Position numbers and translations under genes: made by a program. The notes beneath the pieces were generated by a model. It worked only from the letters and a program-made list of their open reading frames with translations. It did no database searches and had not been told where the DNA came from. Shown one piece after another: positions 1 to 5,543 of a stretch of 5,543 nucleotides of DNA. Numbering within the stretch: the stretch's first letter is position 1; each line of letters starts with the position of its first letter. Origin of the DNA: Deltaproteobacteria bacterium (lineage in GTDB: Bacteria; Myxococcota; Myxococcia; Myxococcales; Myxococcaceae); assembly GCA_016875515.1 (NCBI GenBank), contig VGRA01000213.1, positions 1 to 5,543 on the forward strand. Direction: 5' to 3'.

Positions 1-3000
1 GACGCCGCCCGGGCGCTCAAGCACTGGGTCACCCACAAGCTCCCCGCCCCGCTCGTCCCGGACAAGCTGGTGGAGCTGAAGCTCCCGGACCCGGAGCGGC
101 CGGAGGTGCTGGAGGGGCCGGACCACCACCTCCGCGCCCGGGACGGCTTCGCCCTCACGGACCGCCGCGCAGGCCCCCGCGAGGTGATGGACCAGGTGGA
201 TTACTGCGTCCTCTGCCACGCCCGCGAGAAGGACAGCTGCAGCCGCGGCTTCCCCGCCAAGGACCCCGCGGCGGAGGGCGGCAGCTTCAAGAAGAACGCG
301 CTCGGCATCCCGCTCACCGGCTGCCCGCTGGACGAGCGCATCAGCGAGGCCCACGCGCTCAAGGCCCGCGGGGACTCCCTGGGCGCGCTCGCCGTGGTGA
401 TGCGCGACAACCCCATGTGCCCGGGGACCGGCCACCGCATCTGCAATGACTGCATGAAGGCGTGCGTCTTCCAGAAGCAGCAGCCGGTGGACATCCCGCA
501 GCTGGAGACCTCGTCTCTCACGGACGTGCTGCGGCTGCCCTGGGGGTTTGAGATCTACGGGTTGCTGACCCGCTGGAACCCGCTCAACGTGCGCCGCCCC
601 ACGCCGCGCCCCTACATCGGCAAGAACGTGCTGGTCGTGGGCATGGGGCCGGCCGGCTACACGCTCGCCCACTACCTGCTGAACGAGGGCTTCGGCGTGG
701 TGGGCATTGACGGCCTGAAGGTGGAGCCCTTCCCGGACGCGCTCACCGGGAAGAACGGCGCGCCCTTGCGCCCCATCCGGGACTACTTCGCCGAGGTGGC
801 CTCGGACCTGGACACCCGCATCACCGGCGGCTTCGGCGGCGTGTCCGAGTACGGCATCACCGTGCGCTGGGACAAGTCGTTCCTCTCCCTCATCCACCTC
901 ACGCTCGCCCGGCGCCACGCCTTTGCGCTCTACGGCGGCATCCGCTTCGGCGGCACCCTCACGCTGGAGGACGCCTGGGCCCTGGGCTTTGACCACGTGG
1001 CGCTCGCCGCGGGGGCCGGCCGGCCGACGCTGGTGGGGATGAAGAACAACCTGCTCCGCGGCGTGCGCAAGGCGTCCGACTTCCTCATGGGGCTGCAGCT
1101 GTCCGGCGCCTTCAAGAAGGACTCGCTCGCCAACCTGCAGGTGCAGCTGCCGGCGCTCGTCATTGGCGGCGGCCTGACCGGCATCGACACCGCGACGGAG
1201 CTGATGGCCTACTACCCCGTGCAGGTGGAGAAGGTGCTGCACCGCCACGAGCGGCTGTGCCAGGCCCGCGGGGAGGCGGCGGTGCTCGCGGCCCTGACGG
1301 CAGAGGAGCGCGCCACCTACGAGACCTTCCTCGCCCACGGGCGGGCCATCCGCGGGGAGCGGCAGACGGCAGCTGCCGAGGGGCGCGCCCCCAACTTCGT
1401 CCCGCTGCTGCGCGGCTGGGGCGGCGTGGCGCTCTGCTACCGCCGCGGCCTCACCGAGTCCCCCGCCTACCGCCTCAACCACGAGGAGGTGGCCAAGGCG
1501 CTGGAGGAGGGCATCCGCTTCATCGAGCACGTCTCCCCGGTGGAGGCCCTCCCGGACGCCCACGGGGCGGTGCAGGCGGTCCGCTTCGAGCGGATGGGGA
1601 TGGTGGACGGCAAGCTGCGGGGCACGGGCAGCTTCTACGAACTGGCCGCCCGCACCGTGTGCGTGGCCGCCGGCACCTCCCCCAACGTCACCTACGAGAA
1701 GGAGTTCCCCGGCACCTTCCGGCTGGATGCGGACGGCGCCTTCTTCCGCGCACACGACGCGGTGCCGGACGGGGATGGCTTCCGGCTGGAGGAGGTGGAG
1801 GCCACCGAGGACCTGGCCGCCCGCACCGGCTTCTTCACCTCCTACCAGCGGGACGGGCGGTACGTGTCCTTCTACGGGGACAACCACCCCACCTACGCGG
1901 GCAACGTGGTGCGGGCCATGGCCTCCGCCAAGGACGGCTACGTCCACGTCTCCCGGCTGTTCGACCGGCACGTGGCCTCGCTCCGGTTGGACAATCCTGC
2001 AGACCAGGCTGCCCGGGACGCGCAGCTGTCCCGCCTCTTCGCCCACCTGGACGCGGAGCTGCGCGCCACGGTGGTGGCGGTCAAGCGGCTGGCGCCCACC
2101 ATCGTGGAGGTGGTTGTGCACGCCCCGGCGGCGGCGCGCCGCTTCGAGCCGGGGCAGTTCTACCGGCTGCAGAACTACGAGCGCACCGCCCCGGTGGTGG
2201 ACGGCACGCGCATGGCCATGGAGGGGCTGGCCCTCACCGGCGCGTGGGTGGACAAGGAGAAGGGGCTGATGGGCACCGTGGTGCTGGAGATGGGCTCCAG
2301 CTCCCGGCTGTGCGCCATGCTGAAGCCCGGCGAGCCGGTGGTCTGCATGGGCCCCACCGGCACCCCAACGGACATCCCCAGGGGCGAGACGGTGCTGCTG
2401 GCCGGAGGTGGCCTGGGCAACGCGGTGCTGTTCAGCATTGGCCGGGCCATGCGCGCGGCCGGCTGCCGGGTGGTCTACTTCGCCGGGTACCGTAAGGCGG
2501 AGGACAGCTACAAGCACGCGGACATCGAGGCGGCGGCGGACCAGGTCATCTGGGCCGTGGACGGCGGCGCCCCCATCCCGCCCCGCAGGGCCACGGACTG
2601 CAGCTTCGAGGGCAACATCGTCAAGGCCATGGTGGCGTGGGCCCGCTGCGAGCTGCCGGTGAAGCCCCTGTGCGCCGCCTCGGACGTGCAGCGGATCATT
2701 GCCATTGGCAGCGACCGGATGATGAAGGCGGTGAAGGAGGCCCGCCACGGGGTGCTGCAGCCGCACCTGCGGCCCGGCCACGAGGCGCTCGGCAGCATCA
2801 ACTCCCCCATGCAGTGCATGATGAAGGAGATCTGCGCCCAGTGCCTCCAGCGCCACGTGGACCCGGCCACGGGCAAGGAGCTGTTCGTCTTCTCCTGCAT
2901 GAACCAGGACCAGCCGCTGGACCGCGTGGACTTCGCCCACCTGGACAGCCGGTTGCGCGCCAACAGCGTGCTGGAGAAGCAGTCCAACCTGTACCTGGAC

Positions 3001-3039
3001 GCGCTGCTGGAGCGGGCACCGGGACTGCTGAGGGTCTGA
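1..3039 (+). CDS. Fused GltD/NfnB-like and PyrK/NfnA-like FAD, Fe-S oxidoreductase (5' partial)
   Basis: The frame is open from base 1 and ends at TGA 3037-3039, giving 1012 visible residues. A GTG at 70 has no ribosome site and the frame before it looks coding, so the true start lies upstream. Eight Cys at visible residues 69, 72, 80, 108, 140, 148, 151 and 155 resemble the two-cluster [4Fe-4S] N-terminus of glutamate synthase small subunit, NfnB and dihydropyrimidine dehydrogenase. An FAD fold follows (GMGPAG, 214-219), then an NAD(P) fold (GGGLTG, 389-394), AAGTSPN (556-562) and a closing YGDNHP segment near 625. The C-terminal third resembles PyrK/NfnA: PGQFYRLQN (717-725), GPTGTPT (784-790), GGGLGNA (802-808) and Cys 939, 945, 948 and 966 for a probable [2Fe-2S] cluster, then VDFAHLDSR. 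No signal peptide or membrane segment is visible, so it is probably cytoplasmic. It probably passes electrons between NAD(P)H and an unidentified carrier. The family call is strong; the substrate is unknown. Confidence 0.85.
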   Translation, partial: DAARALKHWVTHKLPAPLVPDKLVELKLPDPERPEVLEGPDHHLRARDGFALTDRRAGPREVMDQVDYCVLCHAREKDSCSRGFPAKDPAAEGGSFKKNALGIPLTGCPLDERISEAHALKARGDSLGALAVVMRDNPMCPGTGHRICNDCMKACVFQKQQPVDIPQLETSSLTDVLRLPWGFEIYGLLTRWNPLNVRRPTPRPYIGKNVLVVGMGPAGYTLAHYLLNEGFGVVGIDGLKVEPFPDALTGKNGAPLRPIRDYFAEVASDLDTRITGGFGGVSEYGITVRWDKSFLSLIHLTLARRHAFALYGGIRFGGTLTLEDAWALGFDHVALAAGAGRPTLVGMKNNLLRGVRKASDFLMGLQLSGAFKKDSLANLQVQLPALVIGGGLTGIDTATELMAYYPVQVEKVLHRHERLCQARGEAAVLAALTAEERATYETFLAHGRAIRGERQTAAAEGRAPNFVPLLRGWGGVALCYRRGLTESPAYRLNHEEVAKALEEGIRFIEHVSPVEALPDAHGAVQAVRFERMGMVDGKLRGTGSFYELAARTVCVAAGTSPNVTYEKEFPGTFRLDADGAFFRAHDAVPDGDGFRLEEVEATEDLAARTGFFTSYQRDGRYVSFYGDNHPTYAGNVVRAMASAKDGYVHVSRLFDRHVASLRLDNPADQAARDAQLSRLFAHLDAELRATVVAVKRLAPTIVEVVVHAPAAARRFEPGQFYRLQNYERTAPVVDGTRMAMEGLALTGAWVDKEKGLMGTVVLEMGSSSRLCAMLKPGEPVVCMGPTGTPTDIPRGETVLLAGGGLGNAVLFSIGRAMRAAGCRVVYFAGYRKAEDSYKHADIEAAADQVIWAVDGGAPIPPRRATDCSFEGNIVKAMVAWARCELPVKPLCAASDVQRIIAIGSDRMMKAVKEARHGVLQPHLRPGHEALGSINSPMQCMMKEICAQCLQRHVDPATGKELFVFSCMNQDQPLDRVDFAHLDSRLRANSVLEKQSNLYLDALLERAPGLLRV

Positions 3040-3095
3040 GCCGCACGGGGGGCGTGGCCCTGCCGCTCCAACAGGTACCGGCCAAAGGTCCCCAC

Positions 3096-3124
3096 GCCTG
3101 CCTGGCAGGCCAGCGCAGCTGCGC
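3096..3124. repeat. Two adjacent inverted repeats after the oxidoreductase gene
   Basis: GCCTGCC and GGCAGGC (3096-3102 and 3104-3110) are 7-base arms around a single T. Two bases further on, GCGCAGCTGCGC (3113-3124) is a perfect 12-bp palindrome. They lie 57-85 bases after the oxidoreductase stop and just before a candidate -35 box. The first could fold as a short hairpin and act as a weak terminator, but no T-run follows, only CTTT at 3130-3133. The second could equally be a binding site for a dimeric regulator. The repeats are certain; either role is a guess. Confidence 0.4.
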
Positions 3125-3131
3125 GCAACCT

Positions 3132-3160
3132 TTGACCGCCGCGCGCGCACGGGTTACGAG
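3132..3160 (+). promoter_or_regulatory. Candidate sigma-70-type promoter for sixA-cyaY
   Basis: TTGACC (3132-3137) matches five of six bases of the -35 consensus. After a 17-base spacer comes TACGAG (3155-3160), which keeps only the first two bases and the fifth of TATAAT. Transcription would start near 3167, leaving about 43 bases of leader before the TTG start at 3210. The gap to the preceding gene, with inverted repeats in between, makes a separate promoter reasonable. The -10 match is poor, so this is tentative. Confidence 0.35.
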
Positions 3161-3195
3161 CCTTGACGCAGGCTGGCCCGGGCCGGGGCCCTTGC

Positions 3196-3201
3196 GGGGA
3201 G
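3196..3201 (+). promoter_or_regulatory. Ribosome binding site that sets the TTG start of sixA
   Basis: GGGGAG lies 8 bases before TTG 3210. No ATG or GTG sits at a suitable position, and the family N-terminus (K-L-F-L-V-R-H) begins right after this TTG. The GC-rich inverted repeat GGCCC (3175-3179) with GGGCC (3186-3190) lies just upstream and might fold near the site. Confidence 0.55.
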
Positions 3202-3209
3202 CGACCGCC

Positions 3210-3710
3210 TTGAAGCTGTTCCTGGTGAGACACGCAGATGCCGAGGTGGAACCCGCCGAGGGGATGGGGGACGAGGGGCGGTCGCTGACCTCCAAGGCGC
3301 GCGCCGCGGCGTACGCCCACTTCGCCGCGCTCTCGGAGCGGATCTCGGGGCTGCGCGTGGTGCTGGCCAGCCCCCTCGTTCGCACCGTGCAGACGGCGCA
3401 GCTGCTCTCGCTCGCGCTGCGCCACGACGGGCCGCTGCGGGTCCACCGCAGCCTCCAGCCCGAGATGCCGGTGGGCAAGCTGGACGTGCTGCTCGCAGAC
3501 CTGGCCGGCGAGGCCTCGCTGGCCATGGTCGGGCACCAGCCCGTGATGGGCGCCTTCGCCGCGCACCTGCTCGGGCTGCCCACCTTCCCGCGCCCGGTCC
3601 AGCCGGGCACCGTGGTGGGGTTGGATCTCTCTGCCGGCGTCTCGCCGGGACAGGCGAGGCTGCTCTTCTACGCCCCGCTCGGCCAGCCCGTGCAGGAGAC
3701 GGTGGCGTGA
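3210..3710 (+). CDS. sixA: SixA-type phosphohistidine phosphatase (histidine phosphatase superfamily)
   Basis: The 166-residue product is close in length to E. coli SixA (161), a single-domain cytoplasmic enzyme that removes phosphate from histidine on the ArcB HPt domain. The N-terminus LVRHADAE (residues 5-12) carries the phospho-accepting His8 with Arg7. Further family marks are LTSKAR (26-31), ASPLVRTVQTAQ (53-64) with Arg58, Glu85 in LQPEM and MVGHQPVMG (106-114) with the second catalytic His109. The usual RHG is RHA here, which occurs in this superfamily. The TTG start is chosen from GGGGAG 8 bases upstream and because homology starts there. The stop TGA shares its last base with the ATG of cyaY, so the two are probably translated together. 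The fold assignment is firm. The target is unknown, since no histidine kinase or phosphotransferase gene is in view. Other members of the superfamily act on small phosphate esters, so the SixA name is by similarity only. Confidence 0.85.
   Translation: MKLFLVRHADAEVEPAEGMGDEGRSLTSKARAAAYAHFAALSERISGLRVVLASPLVRTVQTAQLLSLALRHDGPLRVHRSLQPEMPVGKLDVLLADLAGEASLAMVGHQPVMGAFAAHLLGLPTFPRPVQPGTVVGLDLSAGVSPGQARLLFYAPLGQPVQETVA
3694..3698 (+). promoter_or_regulatory. Ribosome binding site of cyaY inside the end of sixA
   Basis: AGGAG lies 8 bases before GTG 3707 and 11 before ATG 3710, so it does not clearly decide between these two in-frame starts. It lies within the last codons of sixA, which supports coupled translation. 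Confidence 0.6.
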
Positions 3711-4039
3711 TGGATCCGAAGGCCTACGACCAGAAGGTTTCCGCCCTCTTCAAGCAGCTGCTGAAGGCGGCAGACGCGGTGGACCCGGACCAGCTTGAGG
3801 CGGATGGCACCGGGGAGATGGTGACCTTTACCGCCGCGGGCGGGCAGAAGGTCATCGTCAACACCCAGCGCGCGGTGTGGCAGGTATGGGTGGCAGCCGG
3901 CTCGCAGGGCATCCACTTCTCCTGGGACGAGCAGGCCCAGTCCTGGCGGGACGACAAGGGCAAGGGGTACGAGCTCTACGCCTTCGTGCAGCAGGCGGTG
4001 CGCGAGGCGAGCGGGGCGGAGCTGCAGCTCCGCCCCTGA
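3710..4039 (+). CDS. cyaY: Frataxin homologue, iron-sulfur cluster assembly protein CyaY
   Basis: The 109-residue product has the length and plan of bacterial frataxin: an acidic N-terminal helix (residues 1-30, with several Asp and Glu), a beta sheet, and a C-terminal helix (about 87-101). The family core is clear at KVIVNTQRAVWQVWVAAG (47-64), where Asn51, Gln53 and the QVW triplet match conserved positions of E. coli CyaY, followed by GIHF (67-70) and W79-R-D. CyaY binds iron weakly through its acidic ridge and interacts with the cysteine desulfurase IscS, tuning Fe-S assembly in the cytoplasm. ATG 3710 overlaps the sixA stop by one base; GTG 3707 would add one residue. It is probably expressed with sixA from one mRNA. 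No isc or suf genes are in the window. The last codons lie inside a perfect 24-bp palindrome. Confidence 0.92.
   Translation: MDPKAYDQKVSALFKQLLKAADAVDPDQLEADGTGEMVTFTAAGGQKVIVNTQRAVWQVWVAAGSQGIHFSWDEQAQSWRDDKGKGYELYAFVQQAVREASGAELQLRP
4013..4036. terminator. Perfect 24-bp palindrome, possible bidirectional terminator
   Basis: The arm GGGGCGGAGCTG (4013-4024) is followed at once by its exact reverse complement (4025-4036). It would form a 10-bp GC-rich stem with a TGCA loop in RNA from either strand. It ends one base before the cyaY stop codon and starts 24 bases past the frr stop on the other strand, a good place to end both convergent transcripts. Neither side has a T-run, so it is not a classic intrinsic terminator. 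The palindrome is certain; the role is inferred. Confidence 0.45.
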
Positions 4040-4060
4040 AGACGTCCGGGCCGGTCCGGC

Positions 4061-4618
4061 TCAGACCTCCATCACTTCCTTCTCCTTCTTCTGCACGATG
4101 GCATCCACCTGGGTGATGCCCGCGTCGGTCTCCTTTTGCGTCTTCTCGCCGGCGCGCTTGTTGTCGTCCTCGGTGATCTTCTTGTCCTTGAGCAGCACCT
4201 TGAGCGCCTCGTTGGCGTCCCGGCGCAGGTTGCGGATGGCGACCTTGTGCTCCTCGCCCTTGGCCTTCACCTGCTTGGCAATCTCCTTGCGGCGCTCCTC
4301 GGTGAGCGGCGGGAACGGCAGGCGGATGATCTCCCCGTCGTTCTGCGGCGTGATGCCCAGGTTGGCCTCCTTCAGGGACCGCTCGATCTCCTTCATGGCC
4401 CCCTTGTCCCAGGGCTTCACGGTGATCAGCCGGGGCTCCGGGACCGCCAGCGCCGCCACGCCGGACAGCGGGGTGGGCGTGCCGTAGTAGTCCACGCGGA
4501 TGCCGTCCAGCATGGCCAGGCTGGCCCGGCCGGTGCGGATCTTGGACAGCTGCACCTTGAGGTCCTCCAGCGTCTTGTCGATGCGGCCCTTCAGGTCCTT
4601 CAACACGTTGTCGGTCAT
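4061..4618 (-). CDS. frr: Ribosome recycling factor
   Basis: The 185-residue product has exactly the usual length. RRF enters the post-termination ribosome and, with EF-G, splits it so the subunits can be reused. Visible marks are LSKIRTGRAS (residues 24-33), YYGTPTPL (44-51), the NDGEIIRLPFPPLTEERR stretch (93-110) and RNLRRDAN (129-136), which holds the conserved Arg132 needed for ribosome binding. The N- and C-terminal parts form the long helices of domain I, with the YYGTPTPL region in the small beta domain II. The start at 4618 is chosen because the homology begins at MTDNVLKDL and an AGGA-type ribosome site lies 8 bases before it. A longer in-frame reading to 4726 would overlap pyrH and add 36 unrelated residues. 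It follows pyrH by 34 bases and is probably cotranscribed with it. Confidence 0.97.
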   Translation of the reverse strand: MTDNVLKDLKGRIDKTLEDLKVQLSKIRTGRASLAMLDGIRVDYYGTPTPLSGVAALAVPEPRLITVKPWDKGAMKEIERSLKEANLGITPQNDGEIIRLPFPPLTEERRKEIAKQVKAKGEEHKVAIRNLRRDANEALKVLLKDKKITEDDNKRAGEKTQKETDAGITQVDAIVQKKEKEVMEV

Positions 4619-4626
4619 GCCGGGTT

Positions 4627-4632
4627 TCCTCT
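4627..4632 (-). promoter_or_regulatory. Ribosome binding site that sets the frr start
   Basis: On the minus strand AGAGGA ends 8 bases before ATG 4618. This favours the short, family-length protein over the in-frame ATG at 4726. Confidence 0.6.
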
Positions 4633-4652
4633 CTGCTGCGTGGATGCGGGCC

Positions 4653-5402
4653 TCAGGCCCAGGTGGATTCCGCCGCCCCCACCGTGGTGCCGACCTCGGT
4701 GGGATCTCCCAGGATGGCCCGGGCAATGTTCCCCGGGCGCGTCATGTCGAACACGACGATGGGGAGCTTGTTGTCCTTGCACAGCGAGATGGCGGTGGAG
4801 TCCATCACGTTGAGATCCCGCTGCAGCACGTCCAGGTACGTGAGCGTGCGGTACCGGCGCGCGGACGGGTCCTTCTTCGGGTCCGCGCTGTAGATGCCGT
4901 CCACCTTGGTGGCCTTCAGCAGAACCTCGGCGCCAATCTCCATGGCGCGCAGCGAGGCCGCCGTGTCCGTGGTGAAGTACGGGTTGCCCGTCCCAGCAGC
5001 GAAGATGACCACGCGCCCCTTCTCCATGTGGCGCTCGGCGCGGCGGCGGATGTACGGCTCGCACACCTGCTCCATCTTGATGGCAGAGAGCACCCGGGTG
5101 AACGCCCCCTGCTTCTCCAGCGCGTCCTGCAGCGCCATGGAGTTGATGACCGTGGCGAGCATCCCCATGTAGTCCGCGCTGCCGCGGTCCATGCCCTCGG
5201 TGGCACCGGCCACGCCCCGGAAGATGTTCCCGCCGCCTATGACGAGCGCCACCTCCACGCCGGCGTCGACCACCTGCTTCACCTCGGTGGCAATCCGGGT
5301 GAGCGTGGGCGGGTGGATGCCGTACTTCCCCTCGCCCATCAGGGCCTCGCCGGAGAGCTTGAGGAGGATGCGCCGGGCCTTCGCTGGAGTGGGGGCTGAC
5401 AT
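4653..5402 (-). CDS. pyrH: UMP kinase (uridylate kinase)
   Basis: The 249-residue product phosphorylates UMP to UDP with ATP, the step after UMP in pyrimidine nucleotide synthesis. It belongs to the amino acid kinase fold and works as a cytoplasmic hexamer. Marks in order are LLKLSGEAL (residues 13-21), the glycine loop IGGGNIFRG (55-63), the UMP-contact region around [20 protein letters not shown] (72-91), [13 protein letters not shown] (137-149), [15 protein letters not shown] (163-177) and MDSTA (200-204). Length and motifs are complete, with no sign of damage. The ATG at 5402 has only a weak AAGG ribosome site 9 bases upstream, but homology starts shortly after it. It lies 96 bases after tsf and 34 before frr, the standard order. 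Bacterial PyrH is typically activated by GTP and inhibited by UTP; that is family knowledge, not visible here. Confidence 0.97.
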   Translation of the reverse strand: MSAPTPAKARRILLKLSGEALMGEGKYGIHPPTLTRIATEVKQVVDAGVEVALVIGGGNIFRGVAGATEGMDRGSADYMGMLATVINSMALQDALEKQGAFTRVLSAIKMEQVCEPYIRRRAERHMEKGRVVIFAAGTGNPYFTTDTAASLRAMEIGAEVLLKATKVDGIYSADPKKDPSARRYRTLTYLDVLQRDLNVMDSTAISLCKDNKLPIVVFDMTRPGNIARAILGDPTEVGTTVGAAESTWA

Positions 5403-5431
5403 GGCGGCCGGCCTTGTACCGCAAACGCCGA

Positions 5432-5471
5432 ACGCCGGAAACCCGGCACTCTGGGTGCGGGCTCCCGGCGT
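5432..5471 (-). repeat. Stem-loop in the tsf-pyrH gap
   Basis: Outer arms 5432-5438 and 5465-5471 pair over 7 bases (ACGCCGG with CCGGCGT). After a 3 by 3 internal loop, inner arms 5442-5449 and 5455-5461 pair over 7 more with one bulged base, leaving a 5-base loop. This would be a strong RNA hairpin about 30 bases before pyrH on the minus strand. No T-run follows it, so it is more likely an mRNA processing or stability element, or a partial stop, than a full terminator. The pairing is read from sequence; the role is inferred. Confidence 0.4.
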
Positions 5472-5498
5472 CCGGGGAACGACAGGGGGGCGGGGGCC

Positions 5499-5543
5499 TT
5501 AGGCCTGGGCCGCGTTGACCGTCTTGGCCACCTCGTCCGCGAG
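5499..5543 (-). CDS. tsf: C-terminal end of elongation factor Ts (partial)
   Basis: Only the last 14 codons and the TAA stop are in the window; the gene continues past the right edge. The visible residues LADEVAKTVNAAQA resemble the usual EF-Ts ending, a helix with an E-V-A core. EF-Ts is the guanine nucleotide exchange factor that recycles EF-Tu in translation. The call rests mostly on position: tsf directly precedes pyrH and frr on the same strand in most bacteria. The short sequence alone would not prove it. Confidence 0.8.
   Translation of the reverse strand, partial: LADEVAKTVNAAQA

Noticed and set aside
70..72. GTG as the real start of the oxidoreductase
   Set aside because: No ribosome site precedes it and the frame is open to base 1 with coding-like composition, so the gene most likely begins outside the window.
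1257..2495. Long open plus-strand frame (412 codons) inside the oxidoreductase gene
   Set aside because: It reads as runs of Gly, Arg, Ala and Pro with no motif, as expected from an out-of-frame reading of GC-rich coding DNA.
3163..3168. TTGACG as a second -35 box for sixA
   Set aside because: The region 17 bases downstream is pure GC (around 3186-3191), with nothing resembling a -10 box.
2508..3566. Long open minus-strand frame (352 codons) across the oxidoreductase end and sixA
   Set aside because: It lies opposite two well-supported genes and the gap between them, has low-complexity composition and shows no recognisable domain.
4046..4059. CCGG repeats between cyaY and frr as a terminator stem
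   Set aside because: Only a 4-bp stem forms and no T-run follows; the 24-bp palindrome next to it is a much better candidate.
4619..4726. 36-residue N-terminal extension of frr
   Set aside because: It overlaps the end of pyrH, has no family similarity, and the internal ATG at 4618 has a ribosome site and gives the standard 185-residue length.
4615..5424. Open minus-strand frame (269 codons) overlapping pyrH in another phase
   Set aside because: It is rich in Gly, His and Arg with no family motif, while the neighbouring phase encodes a full UMP kinase.

Overview
The window is a GC-rich stretch (third codon positions almost all G or C) from a bacterial chromosome. The base composition, the tsf-pyrH-frr order and the large multidomain flavoprotein fit a myxobacterium or a related high-GC deltaproteobacterium. 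This placement is inferred from style and remembered family context, not from a search.

Layout. Bases 1-3039 (+) carry the 3' part of a large flavin and iron-sulfur oxidoreductase. It is a GltD/NfnB-like module fused to a PyrK/NfnA-like module, and its start lies before the window. A 170-base gap (3040-3209) holds two adjacent inverted repeats and a plausible sigma-70-type promoter. It leads into a two-gene unit, a SixA-type histidine phosphatase (3210-3710) overlapping by one base a frataxin/CyaY gene (3710-4039). Only 21 bases separate cyaY from the convergent minus-strand operon, read right to left: tsf (3' end only, 5499-5543), pyrH (4653-5402) and frr (4061-4618). A perfect 24-bp palindrome at the very end of cyaY (4013-4036) is the best candidate for a transcription stop between the two convergent units.

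How the genes relate. The minus-strand operon is housekeeping: elongation factor Ts, UMP kinase and ribosome recycling factor, in the order found in most bacteria. The plus-strand side has a loose redox and iron-sulfur theme. The oxidoreductase has twelve cysteines in cluster-like motifs, and CyaY handles iron for Fe-S assembly. The SixA-like phosphatase coupled to cyaY has no obvious partner here. No mobile element, CRISPR array, tRNA or rRNA was seen. The most unusual item is the fused oxidoreductase, which resembles the two subunits of electron-bifurcating Nfn joined in GltD-to-PyrK order with extra segments.
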